64,000 nt of DNA from Fratercula arctica. Its lineage: Eukaryota; Chordata; Aves; Charadriiformes; Alcidae. The notes below the pieces were generated by a model. The model searched no databases. It was not told the DNA's origin and was given only the letters and a program-made list of their open reading frames with translations. The stretch covers positions 7,678,927 through 7,742,926 of the forward strand of contig CANTUZ010000004.1 in NCBI GenBank assembly GCA_947846985.1, read 5' to 3'. The position numbers and the translations under genes were made by a program. Below, piece after piece: positions 12,561-24,103 of the stretch (position 1 is the first letter of the stretch; every line of letters starts with the position of its first letter).

Positions 12561-13110
12561 GTCGTGGTTTAACCCCTGCCGGCAACTGGGACCACGCCAC
12601 TGCTCGCCCACTCCCCCCAGTCTGGGCGGGGGTGACAAAAAACTCGTGGGCTGAGATAAAGATGCTTTAATAGGTAAAGCAAAAGCTGTGCGCACAAGCA
12701 AAGAAAAACAAGGAATTCATCCACTGCTCCCCATGGGCAGGCAGGCGTTCAGCCATCTCCAGGAAAGCAGGGCTCCATCACGCGTGACGGTGACTTGGGA
12801 AGACAAATGCCATCACTCCGACCGTCCCCCCTGCCTTCTTCTTCCCCCAGCTTTATATCCTGAGCATGACACCACACAGGATGGAATATCCCTTTGGTCA
12901 GATACCGAGAATTGCTTGCAGCTAGTGGAAATACAGTTTCATTCTGTATTGGCACAGGATGTGTGTGTCATTCGGTGCCAATGGAAAACTTTATATCTTT
13001 TCTTTTCAGGCTTATTGTTAAGAAAAGTCAGACCAGAGGCATTAGTCACAAAGTCTCACCAGGTCATGCTGCCATGAAAAGCAAGATGACAGCAATTAAA
13101 CCAGGCTGAT
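12561..13110 (-). mobile_element. solo LTR of an avian endogenous retrovirus
   Basis: The left edge gtcgtggtttaacccctgcc matches, on the complementary strand, the 3' terminus of a widespread avian endogenous retrovirus LTR. Supporting landmarks follow in the expected order: cactgctcgcccactccccc, aaaactcgtgggctgagata, and tatcctgagcatgacaccac followed by ggaatatccctttggtcag. Read in its own direction the LTR has a TATA-like gatataaagc near 12852-12861 and an ATTAAA-type poly(A) signal near 12666-12671. No internal gag, pol or env sequence is present on either side, so it is a solo LTR left by recombination. The left edge is confident. The right edge, placed near 13110, is uncertain by tens of bases. 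Confidence 0.85.
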
Positions 13111-14580
13111 GGTGTAAGTCCTCTTCTGCTCGTGGTATGAAGAGCCAGCCAGCAAAGTCATTCCTGGGCAGTCGGTGCCCCAGAGGGCAAAGCTGGAGAA
13201 GGACAGCTACACCAGAAACGTCTTGTTTAAGGAGGTGAATCAAAATGAACTAACAAACCAAACTAAACCCTTCCAAAATAAGAAAGCAAAATTACTCTGA
13301 AAGTCACCTTCAACCACTTTGGAAAGAACCAGAAGGTGAAATCCTCTGCCGGCCTCATTTGGTCAGCATTTATTTACCTTGACATTTATACCTTGACATT
13401 TATTTGGGAGCAGGATCGAAGCTGACCAGTAGCGTTCCTATATAGCAGCCTCCAGACAAGCTGCAGCCTTTTTTTGTTCTCGGGAAAAGTTGGTGGCAGT
13501 CTCTGCCCATTCACAGAAAATAACAACGGTTGAGAATTATTTTTTTTTTTTTCCTTAAGAATTTGAGAATTGTTTTTTCCTTAATGGTAAGTTTCCTTCA
13601 CAGCGGGGAATATGCTATATGCTGGAAGCAGTTGCAAATTAATTTCTCAGTTTCCGTAATGTTTAGAATTGTACCTGTTAAGCTATACAGTTGGCTATTA
13701 ACAGTTAAAAGTAACTAAAATCTCTTAGCGGGAGCAGAGGGCTAAAACTAACAAGAAAACAGATATCCTGAACTCAGTTATAAAAGAAAAAGAGCGGGCA
13801 GGGGGTCAAGGGAAGAGTTAAAGGATGCATGGTCTCTATCTTATTGCGAAAGGAACGTGATAAATTTTGATTTTTTTTTTTGAAGATGGCCTAAATATCT
13901 ATGAAGGCTTCTCCGTTCTTTTATTAAGGTTTACTTTTACAGAAAACCTTCCTTTCAATGGCAAGGACTTGTTGCAGAAATTACGGGCTGAAAGCAGGCA
14001 GCCCGCGTTATGCAGCAGGTCACATTCGGTGATCACGGTCCTTTCTGCTATGAAAAGAAAGCAGCTAAATATTCTCAAATTTTTTTACGAAGCGCTTTGA
14101 CAGCCTCATGTAGCAAAAGCTGTAATTAAGATTATCTGATATCGTCTTAACAGGGAGGGACAGTGATACCGCCACGTCTACACTGAGAGCTGAGAGCGTG
14201 TGTGGCACAAATCAGCATTAACGAGGGTCCTCGGGCTTCCTTCGCCCTTCGCTGTCTCAGTCCCCGGCATTTCTCCTTCTCATCCGGAAATCATCCCTGA
14301 AAAATTCAAGGCCAAAGGGAACGATGTCCTAATTGGAAACACAGCCCCATTGAGTAAGAGGATCAGTACATTTTACTCAATTAGCGTCTATGTTTGACAC
14401 TGTGAGCCATAATTTATCTGGGAAAAACGCGCCTGTAGTTATACAGCAGCCCTTCAAACTGGCCTACATCCTTGGGGAACGAATTTTGTCCCTGCATTCC
14501 TTTGAATCCGTATCTATTGAACGTTGCTGATGGCATGAAGGAGAGGTTTGGGAATTGCAGCCCTTTTCATTTGTCTCGAT

Positions 14581-14627
14581 GTTGTCTGCCATAAATATTG
14601 TTGTCTGCCATAAATATCGTTGCCTGC
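14581..14627. repeat. 19-bp tandem duplication, 2.4 copies
   Basis: The 19-base unit gttgtctgccataaatatt occurs twice in direct succession; the second copy differs only in its last base. A partial third copy (gttgcctgc) follows. It looks like a small recent slippage or duplication event. Confidence 0.9.
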
Positions 14628-14730
14628 GCGAAGGCTGCGAGGCCGCTAAGCGAGCAGCAGAACCGAGCATAGCAGTAACCAGTAACGAGCTGAATCCTCA
14701 GCATCTGCGGGCAGTAAGGTCAATTTTACA

Positions 14731-14755
14731 GAAAAAAAAAAAAGGGGGGGGGGGG
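14731..14755. repeat. A12G12 purine tract
   Basis: Twelve A followed directly by twelve G on the plus strand after a leading g. The run is a pure purine strand and the G block could form unusual structure or be a sequencing trouble spot. Confidence 0.9.
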
Positions 14756-15610
14756 ATCAGCAAAACGTTCCTAAATATAGATTTGCTGTATGAGTTCGGT
14801 TCTTTGTCCAAGCACCGCTTTGTTAAGTCACAGCTTAATCCTTTGACTGATGGAGGTCTTCAGGACCTCTTCTGAAGTTATTACTTTGTCTGGTCCTGCT
14901 CTTTAAAGTTTTTAACGTCCCTAAGTCTCTAAAAAGCACACTTATGATATCTGCTGCATTTCTGTCAATATTCTGTCTGTCTGTCTGCTTGCAACAGGAC
15001 TCCTTCGGGCGTCTGACCTTTCTAATAGTTATATCAGTCACAGAGGGACATCGCCTTGCAGCTCATGCAGCAACACCCCTAGAAGATGAGCTGTCAAGCT
15101 CCTCGGTGCCTGTACCATGGGGTACAGGAGCTGAATATAGAGGTGTTTGTTCTCAGCAGATGAATTAAAGGCACTTCACCAGTTAAACGACAACAAGGTG
15201 TCGACAGAACTTTCCGGATCAGTACAGAAGAAAATTTCATCCTCATAATCCTGGTAAATGGCAGAATAAGTGTACACGGTTACTGGGGGCGGGGGGAGAT
15301 GAAGAGCTACATTTTTGCTTTGTAAAGGAATTTTAAAGAGTCTTCGATGTCTTTAAAAGTGCAGCTATACCTTAGAAAAGCTTCAGCTTGAATTCATTCA
15401 CGAACAGTCACATTTGTCAGCTTTTTGCTGATATAAAACTCTTCACAAGCGTATACATTTCCCGTATGGCACAAAGATCGGAGGCTCAGGTTAAGTTTCG
15501 GTTGGAGAGAGCAAAAGAGGGTTAACCATTTCTTAATTTGTCACACATACGGCATGAAGGCTTACAAAGCTCTTTGCCACATCACTGGTTTGGTTTTCAT
15601 CTCACATTCA

Positions 15611-15646
15611 TTGTTTTTTGTTTGTTGGTTTGTTTGTTTGTTTTTC
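15611..15646. repeat. (GTTT)n microsatellite
   Basis: Several GTTT units with one variant unit, followed by TTTTT. It is ordinary low-complexity sequence. Confidence 0.85.
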
Positions 15647-16284
15647 CTCTAACTACTTTTTTTAGATGAGGGTGATATTCGGCCATTTAGCCTACACATT
15701 CTTCCCATTGATGTCCTACTTATCAGGAAGGGACAGTGTATTTAAGAGTTAAACATCTGAGCTAACTCTTATTCACATATCCTTCCTGTGTGTTGGCTAC
15801 CTCCACACCCATACATTATTTTCCCCTTCCCTGTACCTTTTCCCCTCCCTCTTCCTTTCTCCCCAGTTTTTCGGTTTGATTCCCTGTATTGTCCCATTTA
15901 CCAGTCCTCTCTGGCTCACTCCCAGACTCGTTTTGTGTCAGTGAATAGCAAAAAACACATTTGCTCCTCACACCATCACCTTCACAGAGCCCTTCGCCAG
16001 TAGTGTCCACTTGGAGGAAAAAGAGACTTTTGGCGTAAGGAGCTGAGAGGCTTTTGGTGTGAGATGCTGCCAAGCCAACATCACTAAACCAGTGCTCAGC
16101 CCACATGGCCACCGCCTCGTAACGAGGCAGATTCGGGCTTATATTTTAATAATTTACTTTACTTTGGAGGATTTGAAGTTTTGCTGGACTGGGACTTCTG
16201 GCAGGGTGAGTCTCACCAAACACATTCGCACAACCCCATCGTGCTCCTTCACAAGGTGAATTGCTTTGGTCAAGTATTTTTAGG

Positions 16285-16312
16285 AAAAAAAAAAAAAAAA
16301 AAAAAAAAAAAA
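16285..16312. repeat. poly(A) tract, 28 A
   Basis: A pure run of 28 A. The sequence upstream does not resemble a processed cDNA, and CR1 in birds does not normally mobilise polyadenylated transcripts, so this is treated as a simple homopolymer. Confidence 0.9.
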
Positions 16313-16518
16313 GACATCTGGAGCCACAGTAAAATATTGTGATCTTGTACTCGATGAATGTGCTCCTTCGAAAAGAAAGACAAAAAAAAAAAATCTCAAA
16401 ACTTGGAAAAAATGAAAAGTTTCCCTTAAATATACTATCACTGTATGCCTTTCCCTTTTTAATGAGTGAGTGTTGCAAAGTTTCTCGTGTTTCTTTTTAA
16501 ACTTCATCCTTTGTATGT

Positions 16519-16930
16519 CATGTGGGGTGCCACTTCTGGTAGCGCTGGTGAAAGAAGTCGCAAGCATGGACTGCTCAGAAGAAGAACCAGACAGCTTTAT
16601 TCCTTGCAGAGGTCACGGCAACCACCAGCATCCCACCACCACTATCCATGCAATGTATTTATCTGCCTTCGCAAGGGAAGATTTCTTTTCCCATTCTTCC
16701 CATCCATTACCAAGTGCATCAGGTGTTGCTCGTTGCTGTCTTCTGTGAATTCATACCACAAAGAGCAGCTTGCATGTCCCTTTGAGACTTGCTGTCCCAG
16801 CCAAAGTGTATTTCCTTCACCTGGGACAGCCACCCTCTTCACTCCTTTCCCTTCCTTCCCCTAGACAACGTCCTTCCCTGAACTGAACGAGCTCCAACCT
16901 CTGTTTTGCATCAATAGAAGTAAAACTAAC
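16519..16930 (-). mobile_element. probable endogenous retrovirus LTR
   Basis: On the minus strand the order is a weak TATA-like agataaatac (about 16667-16658), then an AATAAA poly(A) signal in ggaataaagctgtctggtt (near 16600-16590). A U5-like segment follows and ends in ccagaagtggcaccccac. This layout is typical of a retroviral LTR R-U5 end. The last bases resemble a worn lysine-tRNA type primer binding site (tggc.ccc.ac.tg). If so, the LTR ends a few bases before it and a trace of internal region follows to the left, but no retroviral gene is readable there. The right end (U3 start) is a guess. The family is not recognised. Confidence 0.45.
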
Positions 16931-19314
16931 TAGTGTCCAGCAAAGAGAAAGAAACCCTAGCGAGGGCCCACGCTACCACAGGTGCTCTTTGTGCTCCTGT
17001 AGGTCTCTCCTGGGAGTCAATCACGGGAGGCGATGGTTGGTGTGTGTGTGAATCATTAAGATCTAGACCTGAAGCTTATAAGCCTCCCAGTAAAAAACAA
17101 TTATTCGAAGATGCCCTGTTTTCTTTTCCTGCCTATGAGTCTGCTGTGGGCTTGTTGGAAAACCTCTGGGCACGTGGCTCCTCGAGGGGATCTGCTCCCC
17201 GCCGGGTTTTAGTGGGCTGATAGAGAATTCATCTCCCCTGCTACGCTGCCTGACAAAGGCTGCCTGAGGCAGAGCGTCAGGTGAAATGCTCGCCATGGGA
17301 TGAGCCGAAGATAAATGTGCTCTATCGCTCCGTTGTGTTTATTGATCACCCTCAGGTTGCGCTAGCTCGAAGACAAACAGCCCAGAAATCTAAGACAAGA
17401 ACAATCTTTACAAGCCTCTGTTTGTATGATATATAGATTTGGAAGCTTCGTATATAAAATGAAAATTTTACACAGGTTGGACAGGATTATTCCCAGCCCT
17501 GTGGATTGCTCTCGTACGGTAAACAGCCGCGTCCCGTGCTGCATCTCTGGGAGTAAGTCACACAACGCTTGAGTTGATTTCATATTTTAACAATCCCCTT
17601 TTCCTGTTGTATGGCTGGGAGGGACTTCCTACATTTCATGTAATCAACATGCAAATTTGAGAGGTTCCCATAAAATCCTGCAGTAAACAGGATATGTTTG
17701 CTCTAAACAGATTTCATCCAGTAACAATTCACTATAAATTCAGCCAGCATCAACAAACTGTTAGTTTCCCTCATGTTCCTCTAACATCTTTTTCCTGGGG
17801 TAGAACAACAGGAGAAAATCGCTGCTATTTGTCCCCGGATTGAAGTATTTAAGTAAAGCTAAAGGCACTGTCTACCAATAATGATAGTACTCTGGGAGCC
17901 AACTCCAGTCTTTTTCATTGTGAATGTAAAGTAGTAAATGGAATTACGATTGGAATTAGTCGGATTCAGTACGAGTAGTTCGTAGGTATTGCAGAAAACT
18001 GCAATGGGGAGAGGTTATTAGAAGTTCACTACTTGAGACAAAAAGCAATTTCACAGAAGCTATGTTTAGTGAAGTGTACTAATAGAGTATAGATAATACA
18101 GACTTTTAGCATGTTATTTAAAAAATTGTCTGAAAGATTGGCTCTGCCGCTATGTTAGCAAGGAAAAAAAAAACCTAAAGGGGGATTTCCAGCCTTACAC
18201 ATGCTGAAATTCCTACCTGCTAGTTTTCAATGCTGAAGATAGGGATAATAACATGTAAAAACAGTAAAAAAAAAATCTTCACCCAACAGATATAATGCTG
18301 TATAAAGTTGGGACGTGGCCATGAGTCTCACTAGGCATTTACATGATGCAGATTAAAATATACACTGCCCTGATTCATAAGATGCTCTTTTGAGACAAAT
18401 ACGTGCAGAAACACGTTTTTCAGTTTCTAAGTAGCCTCACCAAGGAGTAAAAGAACAAAAAAACAGATGCTCGAAGACAAATATCAACAGTAACTTGGGC
18501 ACCAAATTGGCACCACGTTGAAATGGTTTGAGGCTGGGATCAACAGTTGGCAGAGCAATAAGGGGGTGACAAAATGGGTTGATTTATTTTAAAGGGAACA
18601 TAAACATTGTGTTAATGTTGACAGTTGACAGTGAAAACACTGCTGAAAATTGGGTGTGAGACAGAGGTTTTCTCGGTAGCCACAGGATGTCCTTGGAACA
18701 GAGTCTGCATCTCAATGAGCTAGATGCCACTCGCAGTACATTAGAAAGAAATTAGTTCGGGTTGAATGTAATTATAATGTCAGGGTAGTTTCTAGTCGGA
18801 GATCCATCGTTCCGGTTAGGAACCATGTCATACTGAGGAAAAATTAGCTTGCTTACAAATGCATAGCAGATCCTTTCCAGACCAAACATGATGCTTCTCT
18901 CCACCTTTCTTCTTCCTCCCACTGTTTCTTTTTTGTTTAAAGCACGGCTATAAAGACCCACATCTCATCTCAGCTGCTTTTGTCAGGACGGCTAATGAGC
19001 TGGGGCGGGATGAGAAAAAAACACGGTGGAAATGGGGTCACGGAGAGGTTAAACTTCATGAATTTATTCATTAGGATTCAGCTCACGCCCTCCTGAAATG
19101 AGATGTCATCATTAAAATTGTGGATGACACTGTTGCACAATGACGCTTCGTGACAAGCTGTTAGAAAGACATGAAGGAAATAGTTTTCATTTAGACTTTA
19201 ATACATCACTGTGATAAGAAAACAAGCCCAAATTGAACAAACAATGTCAGCAGAGTCTTGAAAACAATCTATCTCTGTAAGACGTTTGTAAGGGAGAAAT
19301 GCTCCAATTTCATT

Positions 19315-19335
19315 AAAAAAAAAAAAAAAAAAAAA
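19315..19335. repeat. poly(A) tract, 21 A
   Basis: A pure run of 21 A with no recognisable retroposon body beside it. Confidence 0.9.
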
Positions 19336-21412
19336 GCAAGGATCTCAACATTACTTTCTTGTCTACTTTTCCAGAATTACAGTTGTGAGACATGAATAGC
19401 ACGAATATCTCGGAAATAAAAACATTGTTTATTTCATCCCAGTACTTTTGAAATGGCAGAAATGTTGGCCGGGTGTTTTTTAACGGGCGCAAAGAACCCA
19501 ACTGTTTGAAACGGAGAGAAAGCGGAGTTGGGATCAATTGTGAGGGAGTCTGAAAGGCACAGGCTAACTGGAGGTGTGACCCGGGGCTGAGCTAGCCTGT
19601 TTCGCTGCACGGGCTGGCAGCGGTGGAAGGTGACTCCAAGGGCCACCCTTTCCCCCGACCCAAGGCAGAAATCAGCCACATCTGGGTCAGTCCTGACAGC
19701 TGCTGTTCCGGCCTCTTCATAAAGGCTCGACATCCTCTCTCAAAAATCTGGTTTAGCGCGTTATTATCTTCTACTCTTAGATGCTTTTCAAGCGGCTAAG
19801 TGAAATCCTCCTTACTGTAACCTTGCTGAGACCATTACTTCGTGTCTTATCCACAATAAACCCTTTCCTCTTAGCCCTCTGAATATGTATAAGCTGCCGT
19901 CTTATCCCACTCTCCATTTTCTGTCCCTTCACCTTGCAACACCTCTTCTCTCAGGCATGTTTCGGGGTCTCTCATGGCTCCTGTTCCCCTACGGATTCCC
20001 CCTTGCTTGCCATCTACCTCAAAGCCACCACTGCCTGCAAAGTGGTTCCTAGCCGAGACCTCACCAGAGAGGGAAGATTACCTGCCTCGCAGCCTATACC
20101 CCAATTTTATGCAACCCAGGATAGTGTCTGCACCTCGTGAAACAAGAAGCCACCCACCTTCTGGTTCACCACCAGACACGAACCATTTCTGCAGAGCTGC
20201 CACCCACCAGCATATTCCTCTCGCATTCGCAGGGTTGGCCGCTAGTTAAATGGGTTAACTACCAGTTTCCCCCCTCGAGCATCCCCTTATTTGCTGCAAG
20301 CCACACCTGCACTTCGGGAAGAACATTTTGAATTTGAATCCCACTGCCTAAAACACCTCCAGCCGGTCTGCAAACCTAATAAGCCTACTCTCTATTTATA
20401 CATCCAGCTTATTATAACTGGATGCCTCAGTTATGAACGGTATTTTTCCAACAGTCCTTGAAGGCTGCCCCTTTTTTTTTAGAGAATTTATGGGACCCTG
20501 GAGCTAACCCAGTTGCCCACAGAAAGGTTGCTGGCTCATCAGTGAGATTTACGGGCTGCTAACTACCGTGTAATAAGGTAAATACAGAACTGCTGGGCCA
20601 TGGGAGACTCCGCCACAGAGGAAAACAGACAGCAGTTTCTCTTCCTTTCCCAAGCCCCTTTTCTCCTGATGTGAGAAAAAAACCACCAACCAACAACGAA
20701 CCCCAAACCAACCTGGTCTGCGATTTAAAAAGAGAGTTAGGTTTTAATGAAATGAAACTTTCCGTTTTGAGATAAAGCTGGAGCTTCTACTGCTACGCTT
20801 TGAACGTGGCCGGTGAGACTAAAGGAAGCCAGGTCTGAATAAATACTGTGGAAGGCTAAACAGGATTTCTGCCAAACAATAACAAAATGCCCTACAGAAG
20901 AAAGCCCGCTCGCTGATTATTCTCCAGTGCTGTGTAATTACCGTCCATTTCATCATAACTCTCCAATTTGGAACAGCCTTGATTTTACAACTGAGAAAAC
21001 AACGTATAGAAGAAGACAAAGTCCCATGAGACACTGATTTTCTTGGCAGGGAAGGAAAGCACGCACATGTCCAGTAGATAAACTAAGCTGTAAATTAATT
21101 TTAATGGGATTGAGATTTCCTGGAAAAAAAATCTTATCGTTTTCTAGCAGAACTTGTGGCGCTTTCTCTGCGCTGCATTGGCGATGTCTCTGCTTCCATC
21201 GCATTGCTGGGGAATAGATTGACTTTCGGGATAGCCCCTGTCCCCATATTTCGTTGTGTCACAGCATTTTTGTAATCCTAAACTTTCAAAGACGTTGCTG
21301 TACCCCTGGTGCTGGATCGTTTCTCTTCTAATCAGCTACCCGGGGAAAGCTGTGGACTGTAAACACGTTCTTTTTTTCTCTTCTTAGAGTCAAAACATAA
21401 ATCTTGATATGA

Positions 21413-21436
21413 CCAAAACAAAACAAAACAAAACAG
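21413..21436. repeat. (AAAAC)n microsatellite
   Basis: Four AAAAC units in succession, a simple pentanucleotide repeat. Confidence 0.9.
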
Positions 21437-21954
21437 AAAATCACATTTCTCTGTGATAATCTGTCTAAGTACAAGAAACTTTTTAATCAGAGCCCGTATT
21501 AGCAGAGCTCCAACACTGAAGAGTACAAAATGCCTGAAGGACCACTCCTGCCTTCGGAAAAAGCGCCTCACACATTGAAAAGCAGCTGTTTTTCTCTCAT
21601 CTCAGTGCATTTGCTGACTATAACTGCATAACCTTAAGTAAGGCAGCCACAAAACGCAGGGTATTTCAGTAGCACTTTGGCTTAGGTGACTCTTTCAGAA
21701 TACTGTGAGAGCGGAGGGTTTTTTAGGCTCCAGTCAACAGATCCAAAAACTTTCTGCAGCGAGGCAGAAGTGAAAACTGACCTAGAAAATACCACGTAGA
21801 TGCAACTGCAAACACTGGTCTTAGTAAAAACCTGGAGGAAAACGCCGGCCAGAATTACGCATCACCCTGAAAAGAACAAAGCGAATATTTTTTTTCCTAG
21901 AGCTACTGAAGTATCTATCCCGGGTCTGCAGGAATAGATTCCTGTGTTTCATAT

Positions 21955-22262
21955 TCCGGGTGTCCTCGGTTCACTCGCTTCACTCCTAAACTTCAGGCTC
22001 GCGGTCCGCGATTTGTTCCGTGCAGGTGGGCAGGCGCGAGCAGCAGAGTTAACGCCGATGGTGACAAATCGGTTCGTTTGCTTGCGATTGCTGTCACGTA
22101 TTGCTTGGAGGCTGAGGTCCGTGTTGGAAAGTGGAACGGCAAAGATTTTCCGAGTAGAAGGCAAAAACTTGCAGACGTAGGCGCGCAAGGCGGTAGCAGG
22201 GGACAAATTGCTATCCAAAATACCGAAAGCAGCTAGGGTAAGGAAAAGGTCGTGCGCCGAAG
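21955..22262. promoter_or_regulatory. CpG-dense patch, possible unmethylated regulatory element
   Basis: By hand count about 26 CpG dinucleotides fall in the 300 bases from 21961, more than base composition predicts, although GC content is only around 50 percent. Nearby sequence is much poorer in CpG. Retention of CpG at this level usually marks germline-unmethylated DNA such as a promoter or enhancer. No TATA box, open gene or splice pattern identifies a transcript, and open frames exist on both strands. The function is inferred from composition only. Confidence 0.35.
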
Positions 22263-24017
22263 AAGAAAGTTTTGGGGAAAGTTAAAGCTGAGATTCTCCT
22301 GGAAGACCTAGTTCGGCCAAGAGCTCTGTTTGAAGTGGGCAGCTGGCGAGCAGTGCTTGACGTGAGGTACAGAAATGTCATAAAATCACTTCTTTACTTT
22401 GAATCGTCACACTTTTCCCACAAAAATGACGGCTTTTTTTAATGCGGCAGGAGCTCCTACATGCCAAACCAGAGCAAGCCAAAATCAGCAAAAGCCCGTA
22501 CACCGCTTCCTCCGAGAAAGGCCAGATACGGCTTTTCATAACCTCGTGGCCACCATCCGGTCTCTCTGAAGGCGTTGCTTGTTTCTCTTGCATTTGGAAG
22601 CCTGTTCTCCTTTCAGGCACAGCCTGTAGGGACAGAAGGAAGGTCGCTGTGTTGTGTGGCCGTGGTGTGATGCCAAAGTGCTGCTTTCTGTTCTGCTGCC
22701 TGATATTATTCTATAATAATTCTATAATTCTGTAGTAATTCTGTAATCGCTCAGTCCCTCGCTGCTCTACGCTGACATTAGGTACAGAACACGCACATCG
22801 ACTGTTAAAGTGTCTCACCACGATTCCCTTCATACATGGGTAGAAACTGCACCTGCGTGAAAGCTCCTGACCCAAACCCAGAATCCTGACCTGAGTTTTC
22901 TCCAAGGGGAAAAAAAAAAAATAAAATTTGCATAATAAAGGTATGCCCCACTTCAGATCTTAATCTGGGGAGACAAGAACCAGGAGGCAGGGCTCTGGGA
23001 CAACAAGAACTAGCTCTCGTTTCTGCAAGAGCTCATTCTGTGACCTGAGGGAGTCATTCTGTCCCTGTGTACCTTGCTTCCTCCATGTAAACAGAGGTAA
23101 TTATGCTTACCCTCCCAAAGGTAATTTGAGGTCTATCACCAGAGGCTGCTGTACACATTTCCAACTGCCTGGGAAAGTTTGTGTTTTGTTTCCTACAGAA
23201 TAACCAGGACGCGCAGCTTCTACGTAGTCTCGAGATGTTTACATCTGGCTGTCCGAATCAGCCCATTGCTAACACAAATCTCACGACGTCTTTTGGGAAC
23301 CTCCATATATTTATCGTCCTCTTGTGCGCTATAATGAATACAGAAAGAAGCTCCTGTTTGGCTCTCCCGTCACAGTGATTTTTCTACACCAGTTGCCCCA
23401 TTGCAGACATGCTGGGGACGGGTCAAGAGGGAGAGAGAGATCTGAGCCAAGACACAATTTCTTACAGCCCTGCTTACACCTCTCTTGGGGCAGACCCTTC
23501 TCTCCATGCCCAGCTCTCCTAGAAGGAGGCTGAGATCCTGGCGGGCTGCGTGGTGCCTCTTCGCGATGCCACTGGGCTTGCCGTCACCGCTGCCTGTTCT
23601 TCTTCAGCTCAGCCTTGCTCCCTGCTGCGTGAATCTGGCCTTTTCGTCTCAAAGAAAACCCCAGGGGAATATTATTCACCCAGCGGAGAAGTGGGCTGAT
23701 GTCTGTGGCAGCCCTTTGTGGGTCGGCTGCTGGTGGCGGCTCCTTTCCCGGCTGCTGCAGTGTGTCGGTACAGCCAGCCCCGTCGGAGTCACTAACCCCA
23801 GGCTGGATATACGGGATGCAAGCCCTTCATTACGGGAACTTGGTCAGCTAGATACACGGCCTTTCTTCTTGCTCGAACTTTGAAGTGGTTTTGCGGTCGT
23901 ACAAAAAGCTCTGTCATCAGCACGGCTTCCCTGCCAGGCAGCAAAGTAGTTATTGGAATCCAGGATGGAGTGTCAAGAAAGACAGAAATTGCACTTTTGC
24001 ATTAATTTGGAAATTAT
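22263..24017. other. unique non-coding sequence
   Basis: No gene is recognised. A tandem ATTCTATAAT-like stretch at 22705-22747 is low complexity. The 23.4-23.9 kb part is GC-richer and gives a 132-codon open frame without domain features. Confidence 0.55.
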
Positions 24018-24103
24018 ATAGAATCATAGTATCATAGAGTCATCGAATGGTTTAGGTTGGAAGGGACCTTAAAGATCATCTAGCTCTAACCCCTCTGCCG
24101 TGT
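24018..24103 (-). mobile_element. short CR1 LINE 3'-terminus
   Basis: Only the extreme 3' end of a CR1 copy is present. It has several tatagaatcatag-type terminal repeats, then ggtttaggttggaagggacc and atcatctagctctaaccc. Similarity is lost within about 85 bases, so the insertion was either extremely 5'-truncated or has decayed. There is no coding content. Confidence 0.93.

Larger units (their letters stand above)
13111..16517. other. unique non-coding sequence
   Basis: No gene is recognised. It contains a T-rich run near 13540-13552, a 19-bp tandem duplication at 14581-14627, an A12G12 tract at 14732-14755, a GTTT microsatellite at 15611-15646 and a poly(A) run at 16285-16312. Open frames are short and overlapping. 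Confidence 0.6.
16931..21954. other. unique non-coding sequence
   Basis: No gene is recognised. A poly(A) run lies at 19315-19335 and an AAAAC microsatellite at 21413-21436. The 17.6-18.8 kb part is AT-rich and nearly free of open frames. Frames between 19.9 and 20.3 kb on the plus strand are Pro/Ser/Thr-rich, lack domains and overlap one another. Confidence 0.6.

Noticed and set aside
16285..16312. Poly(A) runs here, at 19.3, 56.6 and 61.5 kb, considered as tails of processed pseudogenes
   Set aside because: No cDNA-like body, open frame or target-site duplication was visible, and retroposed cDNAs are rare in birds.
22705..22747. ATTCTATAAT-like tandem sequence resembling CR1 terminal repeats in plus orientation
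   Set aside because: No CR1 3' untranslated landmarks (for example ggtcccttccaacc) precede it, so it is treated as AT-rich low complexity.
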